A stretch of 64,000 nt of DNA, from the NCBI RefSeq assembly GCF_019753045.1, contig NZ_JAIELN010000009.1, forward strand, positions 1 through 64,000. The letters are read 5' to 3'. The position numbers and the translations under genes are program-made. How positions within the stretch are numbered: position 1 is the stretch's first letter; each line of letters begins with the position of its first letter. The notes under the pieces are model-generated. The model had not been told where the DNA came from, did not search any database, and saw only the letters and a list, made by a program, of their open reading frames with translations. The stretch comes from Hyphomicrobium sp. (GTDB taxonomy: Bacteria > Pseudomonadota > Alphaproteobacteria > Rhizobiales > Hyphomicrobiaceae). This document shows positions 9,421 to 18,969 of this stretch, piece by piece.

Positions 9421-10377
9421 TCACGGACTGGACGTATTGAACGTGTCGCAGGCATCCATCTTGCCGGACTCCAAACCTGCTTTGAACCAGCGAACGCGTT
9501 GTGCTGCCGATCCATGCGTAAACGCATCCGGCACCACACGGCCCGTCATCTTCTTTTGAATCATGTCGTCGCCGATCTGCGATGCCGCGTTGAGCGCGTC
9601 TTCGACATCGCCCGGTTGCAGGCGCTTCTTCATCTGATCGTTGAGATTGGCCCAGACGCCCGCGAGGCAATCTGCCTGTAGCTCGGTCCGAACCTGAATC
9701 TGGTTGGCTGTCGCTTCGTCGTCGGCCCGCTCTTTGAGCTTTTGAACCTGGTCAAGAATCCCGAGCTGCTTTTGCACGTGATGGCCGACCTCGTGCGCAA
9801 TCACGTAGGCTTGCGCAAAATCCCCGCTGACGTTGAACTTCCGCTTCAGCTCGTCATAGAACGCGAGATCGATGTAGACCTTCTGATCGAGCGGGCAATA
9901 AAACGGCCCCATTGCCGCTTGCCCTGCACCGCAGGCGGTGCGGGTAATTCCCGTATAAAGAACAAGCGGCGGATCCGGATAATCCCGCCCGAAGCCCTTG
10001 AAGACCGAATTCCACACATCCTCGGTATCGGCGAGCACGCGTTTGACGAAGACCGCTTCTGAGTCGTCGCCCGCTGCCTGCTTCTGCGGCGAGCCGGGAA
10101 GCCCCGGAATGTCGGAAGGCGAACGAGACGGCCGATCCGAATGCGGCATCTGCGGCATGCTGATCTGGCCGTTGGTGCCAAACAAAACGTCGAGCGGGTT
10201 GATGCCGAACATCAGCATCACGGCACCGATGATCAGCAGCGTCGTGAGGCTGAACCCACCCTTGCCGCCGAGAGGGATTTGAATACCGCCACCGGGAAAT
10301 TGAAAACCCCCGCCGCCGCCTTGACCGCGTCGATCCTCTACGTTGCTGCTTTCCCGGTCGTCCTGATCGTAGCGCAT
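9421..10377 (-). CDS. YpfJ-type neutral zinc metallopeptidase
   Basis: A 318-residue predicted membrane-anchored zinc protease of the YpfJ family. After a Gly-rich N-terminus there is one transmembrane segment at about residues 44-60 (LTTLLIIGAVMLMFGI). The peptidase domain follows, with the zinc-binding HEVGH at about residues 195-199 and the family motifs CPLDQKVYID and LQADCLAGVWA. The function of the family is not established. The ATG at 10377 is preferred over an upstream in-frame start at 10404 because MRYDQDDRES is a plausible family start. It converges on the SPOR-like gene. Confidence 0.85.
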   Translation of the reverse strand: MRYDQDDRESSNVEDRRGQGGGGGFQFPGGGIQIPLGGKGGFSLTTLLIIGAVMLMFGINPLDVLFGTNGQISMPQMPHSDRPSRSPSDIPGLPGSPQKQAAGDDSEAVFVKRVLADTEDVWNSVFKGFGRDYPDPPLVLYTGITRTACGAGQAAMGPFYCPLDQKVYIDLAFYDELKRKFNVSGDFAQAYVIAHEVGHHVQKQLGILDQVQKLKERADDEATANQIQVRTELQADCLAGVWANLNDQMKKRLQPGDVEDALNAASQIGDDMIQKKMTGRVVPDAFTHGSAAQRVRWFKAGLESGKMDACDTFNTSSP

Positions 10378-10519
10378 GTCAGCCTCAAAAAAATGACGAA
10401 GCATTGCGGCTCGAGGCGCACAGCCTCAACGGGTGCGCCGGCCGCAATCCCATGCCGCATACTGCACGCGCGAGAGGCCTTTACAAGGTTCGTGTAGAGC
10501 CGATCCGAAACGATATCCG

Positions 10520-11962
10520 CTACGGCTTGGTTTCCTCCGGACGGCCTTTTTTTGCCTTCCCCGCACCCGGTAACGCGAGAAGATCCGGCATCGTCGAAAG
10601 CCCCTTCGGCTTGGCCACCGGTTTCAATTGGGAACGAACGGCGCGGGATGCCGCCACGGAGCCGTCATAAGCGTACGCCTCGTGATTGCGCTCGATCTCG
10701 CCCAGATCGTACCGGTAGTTGACCATCAGACCATGCGCCTCGCGAAGCCCCTTCTCGGACGGGTCCGCCAGCCAGTTCAAACGCTCGAGCCGCGCGCCGT
10801 TGCCAAGGTGAAAGCGCGCGACCTGATCGACCGGCCGATCGTCGCTCGAGCGAACGACGAGGAAATAATGAGCCGCAAGGCCCATCAGCGCCGACTTGAG
10901 CTCTTCCGTTCCCGGCGCATCCTTCGCCGCCTCCTCGACCCAACGCGGGTCCCGCAACCGCGACAGGGCCTGTCGATCGGCGGCCGAGATCGGCACGTCG
11001 CTTCCGCTCGCGAGGGCCCGGTCAACCCAGCGCGCGAAGCTTGGAACCGGAGAAAGCGTGACGAACGTCTTGAGGCTCGCCACATCCCGCGCGAGATCCT
11101 CGACCACCTGTTTCAAGAGAAAGTTGCCGAACGAAATGCCTTTGAGGCCATCCTGGCAGTTCGAAATCGAATAGAAGACCGCGGTCGTCGGCGGCGCATC
11201 GTCCTCCGAGCGGCGTCCATCGAGCACGGTCGCAATGGCGTCCGGCATCTCGCGCATCAATGCGACCTCGACGAAGATCAACGGTTCGTCGACGAGCGCC
11301 GGATGGAAAAAGGCAAAGCAGCGCCGATCCTTTGGATCGAGACGGCGGCGCAAATCATCCCAGCCGCGGATCTCGTGCACCGCTTCGTATTCAATGATCT
11401 TCTCGAGAATAGCCGCCGGCGTCTGCCAGTCGATGCGGCGAAGAACGAGGAAGCCGCGGTTGAACCACGACGTCAAAAGCCTCTCGAGGTCGGCGTCGAC
11501 GGCCGCGAGCGCTTCGTCCGATTTGATGTGGCGAACGAGATCACTGCGCAGCGCGACGATTTCCGCGGTCGCTCCAGCCGCCAGATTCAAACGGCGGAAG
11601 AATTCGAGCCGCGGGCTATATGAAGCCTTCTGCAGCTTTGCGAGGGTCTTTTCCGACGGGGAATCGAGATAGGCTCTGGCGGCATCCGCCACCTGCACAG
11701 GATTGGGTTGTAGATCGTCGGCTAGAAACCGGAAGAACTGGAGCCGTTCTTCGCTCGTTGCTTTCTTAAGCTGATTGAGCAGCTGGCGAGCGATCGCCAC
11801 ACCGGATGCCTCTCCTCGACCCGACATCAGCGCCCGCGACAGAACCTCGATCGATTCTCCGCCGGCCTCGCCGAACAGCGCCTTGGGAAGCAGCGAACGT
11901 CCCTGCTCGGCAATCGCCGCCATCAATTCCTGAAAGAAAGAAACGTTCACGCGTTCTGCCAT
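10520..11962 (-). CDS. mcd: Malonyl-CoA decarboxylase
   Basis: A 480-residue malonyl-CoA decarboxylase, which converts malonyl-CoA to acetyl-CoA and CO2. The helical N-terminal domain runs to about residue 190. The catalytic domain follows, with the conserved blocks GWDDLRRRLDPKDRRCFAFFHP, VDEPLIFVEVAL and FYSISNCQDGLKGISFGNFLLKQV, and the HPxL and YRYDL regions. The C-terminus is a short basic tail. In bacteria it serves malonate use or removes malonyl-CoA; no malonate transporter or ligase gene lies nearby, so here it stands alone. Confidence 0.93.
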   Translation of the reverse strand: MAERVNVSFFQELMAAIAEQGRSLLPKALFGEAGGESIEVLSRALMSGRGEASGVAIARQLLNQLKKATSEERLQFFRFLADDLQPNPVQVADAARAYLDSPSEKTLAKLQKASYSPRLEFFRRLNLAAGATAEIVALRSDLVRHIKSDEALAAVDADLERLLTSWFNRGFLVLRRIDWQTPAAILEKIIEYEAVHEIRGWDDLRRRLDPKDRRCFAFFHPALVDEPLIFVEVALMREMPDAIATVLDGRRSEDDAPPTTAVFYSISNCQDGLKGISFGNFLLKQVVEDLARDVASLKTFVTLSPVPSFARWVDRALASGSDVPISAADRQALSRLRDPRWVEEAAKDAPGTEELKSALMGLAAHYFLVVRSSDDRPVDQVARFHLGNGARLERLNWLADPSEKGLREAHGLMVNYRYDLGEIERNHEAYAYDGSVAASRAVRSQLKPVAKPKGLSTMPDLLALPGAGKAKKGRPEETKP

Positions 11963-12046
11963 GAGGCCCGGGCTCCTGGATCGTTAACGTTTGCTTAACC
12001 GTATCGAACGAGCATCCCGTCGTTACTTGTATAGGGCATTTTCATT

Positions 12047-12544
12047 ATGGCTGATCGCTTTTCATCCGCCTGGCCGGCGTCGAGCCTCGATTCGGCAAAG
12101 AACGACACCGGGCGAGTCGCATTTTGCGGGCCATATGTCCTTTCCGCGATTACGGGCTTCGGCATCTCCAAGATCGAGGACGTCATTCGCGAAGGCCGCG
12201 AGTTGCCGCCACACCGCAAGCCTGTCGTCAAAGGAACCTACGCCGACGAGGTCGAAGCTGCCCTTTCCTATTTCGGGTACCGCATGGAGCTCAAAGAAAG
12301 CCACATGCATCGCGCCCGCAAGGAACGCCCGACGCTCTGGACCTGGATGCAAAAGCCGCGGAACGCCTGGGCGTATTACATTCTGGCCATCCATAAGGGC
12401 AAAGAAGGGCACTGGATCCTCGTGAAGGGCGTTAAGATGTGCGACACCTTCACCGAGGGCAAATGGACGTTCGTCGTCGACGGCCCGCATCGCGGCTGCC
12501 GCATCATGGAAATTTTCGAAGTCCGGAAAGCCCACGACGCCTAA
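12047..12544 (+). CDS. Hypothetical protein with C39/papain-like catalytic pattern
   Basis: A 165-residue cytoplasmic-looking protein without signal or membrane segment. Residues 26-37 (FCGPYVLSAITG) resemble the nucleophile helix of papain-fold peptidases, with Cys27 as candidate nucleophile. His122 in GHWILVKG, followed by Asp133 in MCDTFTEG, fits the His and Asp of the C39-like order. The middle contains a putative helix and ARKERPTLWTW. The family is not recognised and the activity is inferred from pattern only; it could equally be a non-catalytic relative. It stands alone between mcd (divergent) and a small ORF. Confidence 0.6.
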   Translation: MADRFSSAWPASSLDSAKNDTGRVAFCGPYVLSAITGFGISKIEDVIREGRELPPHRKPVVKGTYADEVEAALSYFGYRMELKESHMHRARKERPTLWTWMQKPRNAWAYYILAIHKGKEGHWILVKGVKMCDTFTEGKWTFVVDGPHRGCRIMEIFEVRKAHDA

Positions 12545-12688
12545 GTCTCGGGCGTTATCTCCACCGTCGGTCAGATCATCGCGCGACGAATGAACGTTGG
12601 CTGAACTCCTGCTTCACGGCCTATTCAATCCCTAAGTCTATTCTAGGTCCCAACACGAGTTGTGAACCGGACTAAGGGAGAGTGGGCC

Positions 12689-12775
12689 GTGGCTGAGTTT
12701 CTTCGATCGAGCGCCATCATGTTGATGGCCGTCGTTGTTCTGGCGGCCGGCGTCGCCGTCGTTTTCTACGGTTGA
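12689..12775 (+). CDS. Candidate 28-residue single-span membrane peptide
   Basis: A GTG-started frame encodes 28 residues, MAEFLRSS then a hydrophobic run AIMLMAVVVLAAGVAVVF, ending YG-stop. AAGGGAG lies at about 8-13 bases upstream of the GTG, a good ribosome site. The hydrophobic run is long enough to cross a membrane once. The peptide is not recognised; coding status rests on the ribosome site and composition. It precedes ycjX. Confidence 0.45.
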   Translation: MAEFLRSSAIMLMAVVVLAAGVAVVFYG

Positions 12776-12920
12776 GTCGCTGCAGATTGAGCGGCTTTCA
12801 CGGATTAGCCGCTCTAGGCCGCCGTGCACACCTCCGGAAGCGCCTTGTCGACGCCCGCAAGTTACGCCACTTAAAGGGGGCTTTCCGCTCCCTTTTCTTT
12901 TGGCTCATGCGCGGCACCAC

Positions 12921-14369
12921 TTGGCAGAGATCTCCTATTCCGAACTTCTGAAAGACGCCCAGGCGCGTTTCACCGATTACCTGACGCCGTCGGTGCGTCT
13001 GGGCGTGACCGGACTGTCGCGCGCCGGCAAGACGGTTTTCATCACCGCTCTCGTTCGCAATCTCGTTGCGGGAGGACGCCTGCCGTTCTTTGCGCCCGAC
13101 GCCGAGCGCCGCATCGTCCGCGCCTACCTCGAGCCGCAGCCCGACGATAGCGTTCCCCGCTTCGACTACGAAGCCCACCTCGCGGATCTGCTGTCCACTC
13201 CGCCATCATGGCCCGAGAGCACGAAGCGCATTTCGGAATTGCGCGTCACCATCGAATATCGCTCGGCTTACGCCCTGAAGCGGGCCATCGGCCTTTCGAA
13301 GCTTCACGTCGACATTGTCGATTATCCCGGCGAATGGCTGATCGACTTGCCCCTCCTCGACCAGGATTACCGGGCGTTTTCGAATGAAGCACTGGAATTC
13401 GCCAACGCGCCGTCCCGCGCCGAATTCGCCAAACCCTTTCTCGCCTTTCTCGCCGGCACCGACCCCGCCGCAGCGGAGGACGAGCAGATCGCCATGACGG
13501 GCGCCAAGCTCTTCACCTCCTACTTGCGCGCGACGCGCGACAGCGGCGCACAATCGACGCTCGCCCCCGGCCGCTTCCTGCTGCCTGGCGAACTGGAAGG
13601 CTCTCCACTGCTTACATTCTTTCCGATGCCGCTCGCGTCGGACGAGCGCCTGCCGCGCGGATCTCTCGCGGCGATGATGACGCGCCGCTTCGAAAGCTAT
13701 AAGTCGTCCGTCGTCAAACCGTTCTTCAACGATCACTTCGCGCGCCTCGACCGCCAGATCGTGCTGATCGACGTCCTGACTGCCCTTCATCGCGGCGCCG
13801 AAGCGGTGGGCGATCTCGAACACGCCATGACCGATATCCTGAAGGCCTTCCGGCCCGGCGCCAATTCGTGGCTCTCGATGTTTCTCGGGCGCAAGATCGA
13901 TCGCGTCCTCTTCGCAGCGACGAAGGCCGATCATCTTCCCGCTTCAAGCCACGACCGCCTCGAAGCCCTCCTGAAAGCGATCGTCGACGAAGCCGTCACC
14001 CGCGCGCAAACCGAAGGCGCCGGCGTTCACGCGTTGGCCCTCTCGGCGCTGCGTGCAACGCGCGAGGCGACGGCCAAACAAGGCGGGGAAATTCTGCCCT
14101 GCCTTCGCGGCACGCCGATCAAAGGCGAGCGGATCGGCAACATCACCTTCGACGGCGTCAAGGAAGCCGCAATTTTCCCCGGCGACCTTCCGGCCGATCC
14201 GGCAGCTGCCCTCAACGCGGCGCGACACGCCAAGTCTGCGTCCCTCGAACTCGTCCGCTTTGCCCCGCCGAAGCTCGTCGACACGCTTTCCGATGGCAAG
14301 CCGGCCGCATTTCCGCATATCAGATTGGACCGCGCGCTCGACTTCCTGATTTCGGATTATCTCGCATGA
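12921..14369 (+). CDS. ycjX: YcjX family nucleotide-binding protein (DUF463)
   Basis: A protein of about 482 residues with Walker A GLSRAGKT near residue 35 and the YcjX blocks VDIVDYPGEWLIDLPLL, FLLPGELEGSPLLTFFP, VLIDVLTALHRG and LFAATKADHLP. The family is linked to envelope stress responses in proteobacteria, but its biochemical role is unclear. The start is uncertain: the TTG at 12921 (AEISYSELLKDAQ) matches where homologues begin, and upstream in-frame sequence overlaps the small ORF and looks non-coding. The stop overlaps the next start by ATGA, so translation is coupled to the YcjF-like gene. Confidence 0.87.
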   Translation: MAEISYSELLKDAQARFTDYLTPSVRLGVTGLSRAGKTVFITALVRNLVAGGRLPFFAPDAERRIVRAYLEPQPDDSVPRFDYEAHLADLLSTPPSWPESTKRISELRVTIEYRSAYALKRAIGLSKLHVDIVDYPGEWLIDLPLLDQDYRAFSNEALEFANAPSRAEFAKPFLAFLAGTDPAAAEDEQIAMTGAKLFTSYLRATRDSGAQSTLAPGRFLLPGELEGSPLLTFFPMPLASDERLPRGSLAAMMTRRFESYKSSVVKPFFNDHFARLDRQIVLIDVLTALHRGAEAVGDLEHAMTDILKAFRPGANSWLSMFLGRKIDRVLFAATKADHLPASSHDRLEALLKAIVDEAVTRAQTEGAGVHALALSALRATREATAKQGGEILPCLRGTPIKGERIGNITFDGVKEAAIFPGDLPADPAAALNAARHAKSASLELVRFAPPKLVDTLSDGKPAAFPHIRLDRALDFLISDYLA

Positions 14370-15403
14370 CATTCGAGAACGATCAGCCGCCGCCGAGAAA
14401 ACCTCGCGTCTTTACGCCCGACGACATCGCCGACGAACCGGAGCTCGACGACGACATCGCGGGCGGCGGCGCGGTCACCTCGAGACGCGCCTCCGTTCCA
14501 GCAGGGCGCCTGACGGTGAGCGATATCAACCGCGGCTTCCGTTTCGGCAGCATTCTCTTTTCCGCGATGGCGGCCCTCGCGTCGTTAGCCGCAGGCGTGT
14601 GGTTCACGCGGTTCGTCTCGATCGCGCTCGAACGCCAGGACTGGGTCGGCTGGGTCGCTTTCGGTTTGATGACGATCATCGCCCTGGCGCTGCTCGGCAT
14701 AGTGTTGCGCGAACTCATCGGTTTCAGGCGACTTAGACGGCTTGCGAAACTCCGCGCGCTCGTCCGGGACACCATCGCGCAACCCAATCTCCCCGGCGAA
14801 CGGAAGGCCGTCACAGCACTTCTCGCTCACTACCGCGGCCGCCCGGATCTGGCGTGGGGCCTCGCGCGCGTGAAGGACCATACTGGCGATGTGCTCGAAC
14901 CGGGCGAGTTGCTGCGTCTGGCAGACCGCGAACTTCTCCGCCCCATCGATGCCGAAAGCCGGCGTGTCATCCTGAAATCGGCGAAACGCGTCGCGACCGT
15001 CACCGCGCTCTCCCCGATCATGTGGATCGCCATGGGCTTCGTCCTTGTAGAGAACGTGCGGATGTTTCGCGCGATCGCGGGGCTCTACGGCGGCAGGCCC
15101 GGAGTCCTCGGCGCGCTTCGCCTCGCCCGGCTCGTGGTCGGCCACATCATCGCAACCGGCGGCATCGCGATGACCGACGATCTTCTCGGCCAGTTTGTCG
15201 GCCAGGACGTCTTGCGGAGGCTATCGCGGCGGCTTGGAGAAGGCGCGTTCAACGGCGCTTTGACCTCCCGTCTCGGCGTCGTCGCCGTCGAGGTGATCCG
15301 TCCTCTTCCCTACCTCGACGCCGAACCGCTGCGGGTCCGCGAAATCTTCAATGAACTCGTGCGGTCGCTGCGCGGCTCCGACAAGTCTGAGAAACAAGTC
15401 TGA
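14366..15403 (+). CDS. ycjF: YcjF/TIGR01620-type membrane protein (DUF697)
   Basis: A 345-residue inner-membrane protein. A charged, Pro-rich N-terminus is followed by two transmembrane segments at about residues 65-85 and 95-118 (ILFSAMAALASLAAGVWF, WVGWVAFGLMTIIALALLGIV). A cytoplasmic helical part follows, then the DUF697-like region with SPIMWIAMGFVLVENVRMFRAIA and the GRPGVLGALRLARLV block. The start overlaps the ycjX stop by 4 bases; the pair is a conserved unit in proteobacteria. The C-terminus carries RPLPYLDAEPLRVREIFNELV, as in the family. Confidence 0.86.
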   Translation: MTFENDQPPPRKPRVFTPDDIADEPELDDDIAGGGAVTSRRASVPAGRLTVSDINRGFRFGSILFSAMAALASLAAGVWFTRFVSIALERQDWVGWVAFGLMTIIALALLGIVLRELIGFRRLRRLAKLRALVRDTIAQPNLPGERKAVTALLAHYRGRPDLAWGLARVKDHTGDVLEPGELLRLADRELLRPIDAESRRVILKSAKRVATVTALSPIMWIAMGFVLVENVRMFRAIAGLYGGRPGVLGALRLARLVVGHIIATGGIAMTDDLLGQFVGQDVLRRLSRRLGEGAFNGALTSRLGVVAVEVIRPLPYLDAEPLRVREIFNELVRSLRGSDKSEKQV

Positions 15404-15421
15404 AGAAGAAGACGCGCCCGG

Positions 15422-17395
15422 CTATGCCGCGGCCGCATCCGGCTGCTGCGTCAGGCCACCCGGCGTCGCGATCTTACGCGCCCAATCGCGCGACCGGTGC
15501 CCGGCGTCGACGAGAACCGCAGGCGGCTTCCGGTCTTCATTCGTCGCGAGCGCCCATCGTTCGAACGCTCCCGCCTTCAACGATGTCAGCCAGCTGACGG
15601 GACCCGCCAGTACGAGACCCAGAATCACCGGTGACATCCAGGCGAGCAATGCGGGCGATACGGTCCAGGCAATCGCGCCGACGATGCCGCCGATCGCGGT
15701 ATGCCAGCGCGCGAACCACATCGCATCGTCGAAAGTCAGCGCGCCGTCGCCACGCTTCTGCGCGTTCCAGCCCGAATCGCGACCGGCCAGAATTTCAGCT
15801 GCGCCGACCGTCTGCGTCACCATGAAGATCGGCGCGATCAGCATCGAGTAGACCGTCTCGACCAAAACGCCGATCGTCACTCGGACCGCCCCGAAGAAAG
15901 TCCCTTCTCTCCGCGCCTGCTGCCACGCGAGCAAGAGACCGAGCGCTTTCGGCAGCAGCACGACGATCATGGTTGCCAGGAAGAGACGCAAGGCGGCGCC
16001 TGGATCGATGGTCGGCCAAATCGGGAACAGAGTCTTATCGTCCCGGAAATAGCTCGGGATCATCTGCTGGCCCTGCAGCGCCAGCACGACGCCGACGACG
16101 AGCGACATCGCCCATACGCCCGAAATCAGGTAGGAGGCAGCGCCCATGCCGAGGTGCAGCCGTCCCATCGGCGTCAGACCCGGCTGCGAGACGATGGCCA
16201 GATGTTGCAGATTGCCCTGCGCCCAGCGCCGGTCCCGCACGACGACGTCGATGATGTTGGGCGGCATCCCCTCGTAGGAGCCCTCCAGCGACGGCATCAT
16301 ATGCACGCCGTAACCCGCGCGCTGAAGCAGCACGGCCTCGACGAAATCGTGGCTCATGATATGGCCGCCGAACGGCTTGCGGCCGGCAAGCTCGGGAAGC
16401 CCGGCAGCCTCGGCGAACGCGGCCGTACGAATGATGGCGTTGTGGCCCCAATAGTTGCCCTGGTCGCGATGCCAGAATGCGAGACCCGCGGCGACCGCTG
16501 GACCATAGGTATTGGAGGCGAATTGCTGAAGGCGCTGTAGCAGCGTCTCGCCGCCGACGAGGCGCGGCACCGTCTGGATGAGACCGGCCTTGGGATCAGC
16601 TTCCATGGCGGCGGCCAGCGAAACAAGCGTGCCGCCCGACATCACGCTGTCGCCGTCGAGAATGATGAACGACTCGTACGCCGCGCCGAACCGCTCGACC
16701 CAGTCTGCGATGTTGCCGGACTTCCGCCCGGTGTTTTTGATGCGCCGCCGGTAATAGACCGATGCGATATCATCGAGCTGCCCGCTGAGAGCGCGATAGA
16801 CAGCTGCTTCCTTTGCGCCGTCCTCTTCTCCGCGCGTATCGGAGAGGATGAACACATCGAAATTTTGATTCCGCCCGAGGTGCTCGAGCTCACGCACCAT
16901 CGCTTCGACGGCGCCCGCAATACGCGCCGGGTCCTCATGATAGACAGGAAAGAGCAGCGCGGTGCGCGACGTCAAAGGCGACGTCGGGAGCGGCGGCTCG
17001 ATGGTGTCGGGCCGCTCACCCGTGAAGAGCGGAAGAAAACCGAGAGCGGCACTCAAGCTGCCGATCGCAATCCAGCCGAATGCGATCGTCGATAGAATAA
17101 GAAAGAGGAACTGCACTGGCGTAATGACGACGAACGACAGGATGCTGAAGAGTTCCTGGGCGAAAGCTGCCGTCAGCACCGCGGCGCCGGCGAAGATCGC
17201 CGTACGAGGCACCCAATATCCCCGCCGCCTGATTTCGGCGACAACCTCAACCGGCTTAGCGAAATCCTGGACAGGCATGTCGAGCGGCGCCGAATGCGGC
17301 AAGTGCCGCCACGGACCGGCGTCGCGACGATGACTGGAATAGGGCGATGCGGGAAGCACCTCGCCAATGAAGTTCTCGTTTACGGCTTCGTCCAT
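15422..17395 (-). CDS. opgH: Glucans biosynthesis glucosyltransferase H
   Basis: OpgH (MdoH) polymerises UDP-glucose into the beta-glucan backbone of osmoregulated periplasmic glucans and moves it across the inner membrane. The 657-residue protein has N-terminal membrane segments and a GT2 domain with the acidic motifs ILDGDSVMSGG and HDFVEAVLL, and RRWAQGNLQH (Q/RxxRW-type). Several C-terminal membrane spans follow. The ATG at 17395 gives the usual start MDEAVNEN and overlaps the end of opgG by 16 bp, so the two are translated together. Confidence 0.93.
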   Translation of the reverse strand: MDEAVNENFIGEVLPASPYSSHRRDAGPWRHLPHSAPLDMPVQDFAKPVEVVAEIRRRGYWVPRTAIFAGAAVLTAAFAQELFSILSFVVITPVQFLFLILSTIAFGWIAIGSLSAALGFLPLFTGERPDTIEPPLPTSPLTSRTALLFPVYHEDPARIAGAVEAMVRELEHLGRNQNFDVFILSDTRGEEDGAKEAAVYRALSGQLDDIASVYYRRRIKNTGRKSGNIADWVERFGAAYESFIILDGDSVMSGGTLVSLAAAMEADPKAGLIQTVPRLVGGETLLQRLQQFASNTYGPAVAAGLAFWHRDQGNYWGHNAIIRTAAFAEAAGLPELAGRKPFGGHIMSHDFVEAVLLQRAGYGVHMMPSLEGSYEGMPPNIIDVVVRDRRWAQGNLQHLAIVSQPGLTPMGRLHLGMGAASYLISGVWAMSLVVGVVLALQGQQMIPSYFRDDKTLFPIWPTIDPGAALRLFLATMIVVLLPKALGLLLAWQQARREGTFFGAVRVTIGVLVETVYSMLIAPIFMVTQTVGAAEILAGRDSGWNAQKRGDGALTFDDAMWFARWHTAIGGIVGAIAWTVSPALLAWMSPVILGLVLAGPVSWLTSLKAGAFERWALATNEDRKPPAVLVDAGHRSRDWARKIATPGGLTQQPDAAAA

Positions 17396-18969
17396 CGATA
17401 GAGCCAAGTCTCCGAAACCGCCTGATCGCCTGCCTTCAACACACAACGCAGCTCGACGAGTTGGCTGTCGCCGGGCGCCAGTTCAAACGTCACTCGAACA
17501 CCAGAGATTTCGAGGTTCCGCTGGACAGAAACGTTGGAAACCTTACCCGCGCTCGCCGATAGGTCGACAGCGGGCAAGTCCTTCGCATCTTTGACCAAAG
17601 GTCCTGTCAAATCGATGACGAAGATGATGCTGCCTGGCTTTTTCCCGCCTCCAACCCGCGTCTTGACGACGCGGGCGCCCGACCACGACGTCGGCACATC
17701 GGGACCCCAATAGAGTTTGTAGTTGAAGACATGCGGGCCACCGGCGGCGAGACCCTTCGATGGTTTCCAGTAGACCGCGATGTTGTCGTGGATCTCATCC
17801 TCGATAGGAATCTCTATGAGTTCCACGGAACCGTCGCCCCACGGACCCTGAGGTTCCACCCAAACCGTCGGGCGCCGTTCGTAACGGCTCTCGAGGTCTT
17901 CGTAGTTGCGGAACGAACGATCGCGCTGCCAAAGCCCGAATCCTTGCGGATCTTTGTCCATGAAAGCGCTGAGTTGTAGCGTCTTAGGGTTATTGAGAGG
18001 ACGCCAAAGACGCTCGCCGCTGCCATTCACCAGCGCCAGACCCTCACTGTCGTGGACAGCGGGACGGAAGTCTTCGGTCCGCCGTTGGCTCGCTTGTCCG
18101 TGGAAAAACATGCTCGTCAAAGGAGCGATGCCGACATGACTGAGCGCCACTCGCGGATACAAAGTCGCTTCGACATCCATTACCGTCGTCTCTCCGGGTG
18201 CGATCGCAAACCGGTAAGCGCCGGTCGTAGATTGACTGTCGAGCAACGCATGGACGACGATTTCGGTTGCGAGCGGTTTCGGTCTTTCGATCCAAAAGCT
18301 CCGAAAGAATGGAAACTCCTCGCCTCCCGGTTGCGCGGTGTTGAGAGCTAACCCTCTTGCGGAGGCGCCATAATTCTCTCCCCGTCCAACGGCCCGCAGA
18401 TAGCTCGCACCTTGGAAAACCGTATATTCTTCGAAGGCGTCGGCACGGTTGATCGGCCCGTGAATCCGAAATCCTGAAAATCCGAATGGCGCTGCATCTG
18501 GCCCCGGGCCGATGAGCGGACCGAAGGAAAACAAGTTGCTGTCGGCGACGAGACGAGTCGCCTTTCCGTTCTCGACGATCCAGAGATCGACCGGAACATC
18601 ATACAGCCACCCCATCGCGAACGGCTGAACCTGAAAGCCGAGATGCTCGCCCTTCCAGATCGCTTTCTCCGAACGAAACCGGATGTCTCTATATTGATCG
18701 TACGAGAGCTTGTTGAAGGGCGCCGGTAGAGCATCCATGGTCGGCTTCGAAAACGGCTGGTCTGCCAACCTCTTCGCTTCGGCCTTCAACGTGGTCTGAC
18801 CGAACGCCATGCCTTGCGGACTTGGCTGTGCCTGTGCCGGCGCTGGCGTGGATTCTCCCTCGGCGTGAGATTCTGTGACTGCCAGGGCCAACTTAGCGAG
18901 CCCAAGAGCAAAACTTCCCGCCACTGCCCTTTCGAGCAATGTGCGGCGATCAACAAAATTACCTGTCAT
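17380..18969 (-). CDS. opgG: Periplasmic glucan biosynthesis protein OpgG/OpgD
   Basis: A 529-residue MdoG-family periplasmic protein that shapes osmoregulated glucans. The N-terminus carries a twin-arginine-like signal (DRRTLLERAVAGSFALGLAKLALA), so Tat export is likely, as in OpgD-type members. Family blocks include YDQYRDIRFR, GRGENYGASARGLALNTA, EEFPFFRSFWIERP and VYWKPSKGLAAGGPHVFNYKLYWG. The ATG at 18969 is preferred; an in-frame GTG at 19023 would lengthen the n-region. It lies upstream of and overlaps opgH. Confidence 0.92.
   Translation of the reverse strand: MTGNFVDRRTLLERAVAGSFALGLAKLALAVTESHAEGESTPAPAQAQPSPQGMAFGQTTLKAEAKRLADQPFSKPTMDALPAPFNKLSYDQYRDIRFRSEKAIWKGEHLGFQVQPFAMGWLYDVPVDLWIVENGKATRLVADSNLFSFGPLIGPGPDAAPFGFSGFRIHGPINRADAFEEYTVFQGASYLRAVGRGENYGASARGLALNTAQPGGEEFPFFRSFWIERPKPLATEIVVHALLDSQSTTGAYRFAIAPGETTVMDVEATLYPRVALSHVGIAPLTSMFFHGQASQRRTEDFRPAVHDSEGLALVNGSGERLWRPLNNPKTLQLSAFMDKDPQGFGLWQRDRSFRNYEDLESRYERRPTVWVEPQGPWGDGSVELIEIPIEDEIHDNIAVYWKPSKGLAAGGPHVFNYKLYWGPDVPTSWSGARVVKTRVGGGKKPGSIIFVIDLTGPLVKDAKDLPAVDLSASAGKVSNVSVQRNLEISGVRVTFELAPGDSQLVELRCVLKAGDQAVSETWLYRWTKP

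Noticed and set aside
12735-12920. Upstream extension of the ycjX frame
   Set aside because: It overlaps the small membrane peptide in another frame, lacks a ribosome site and is Pro/Arg-rich unlike family N-termini.
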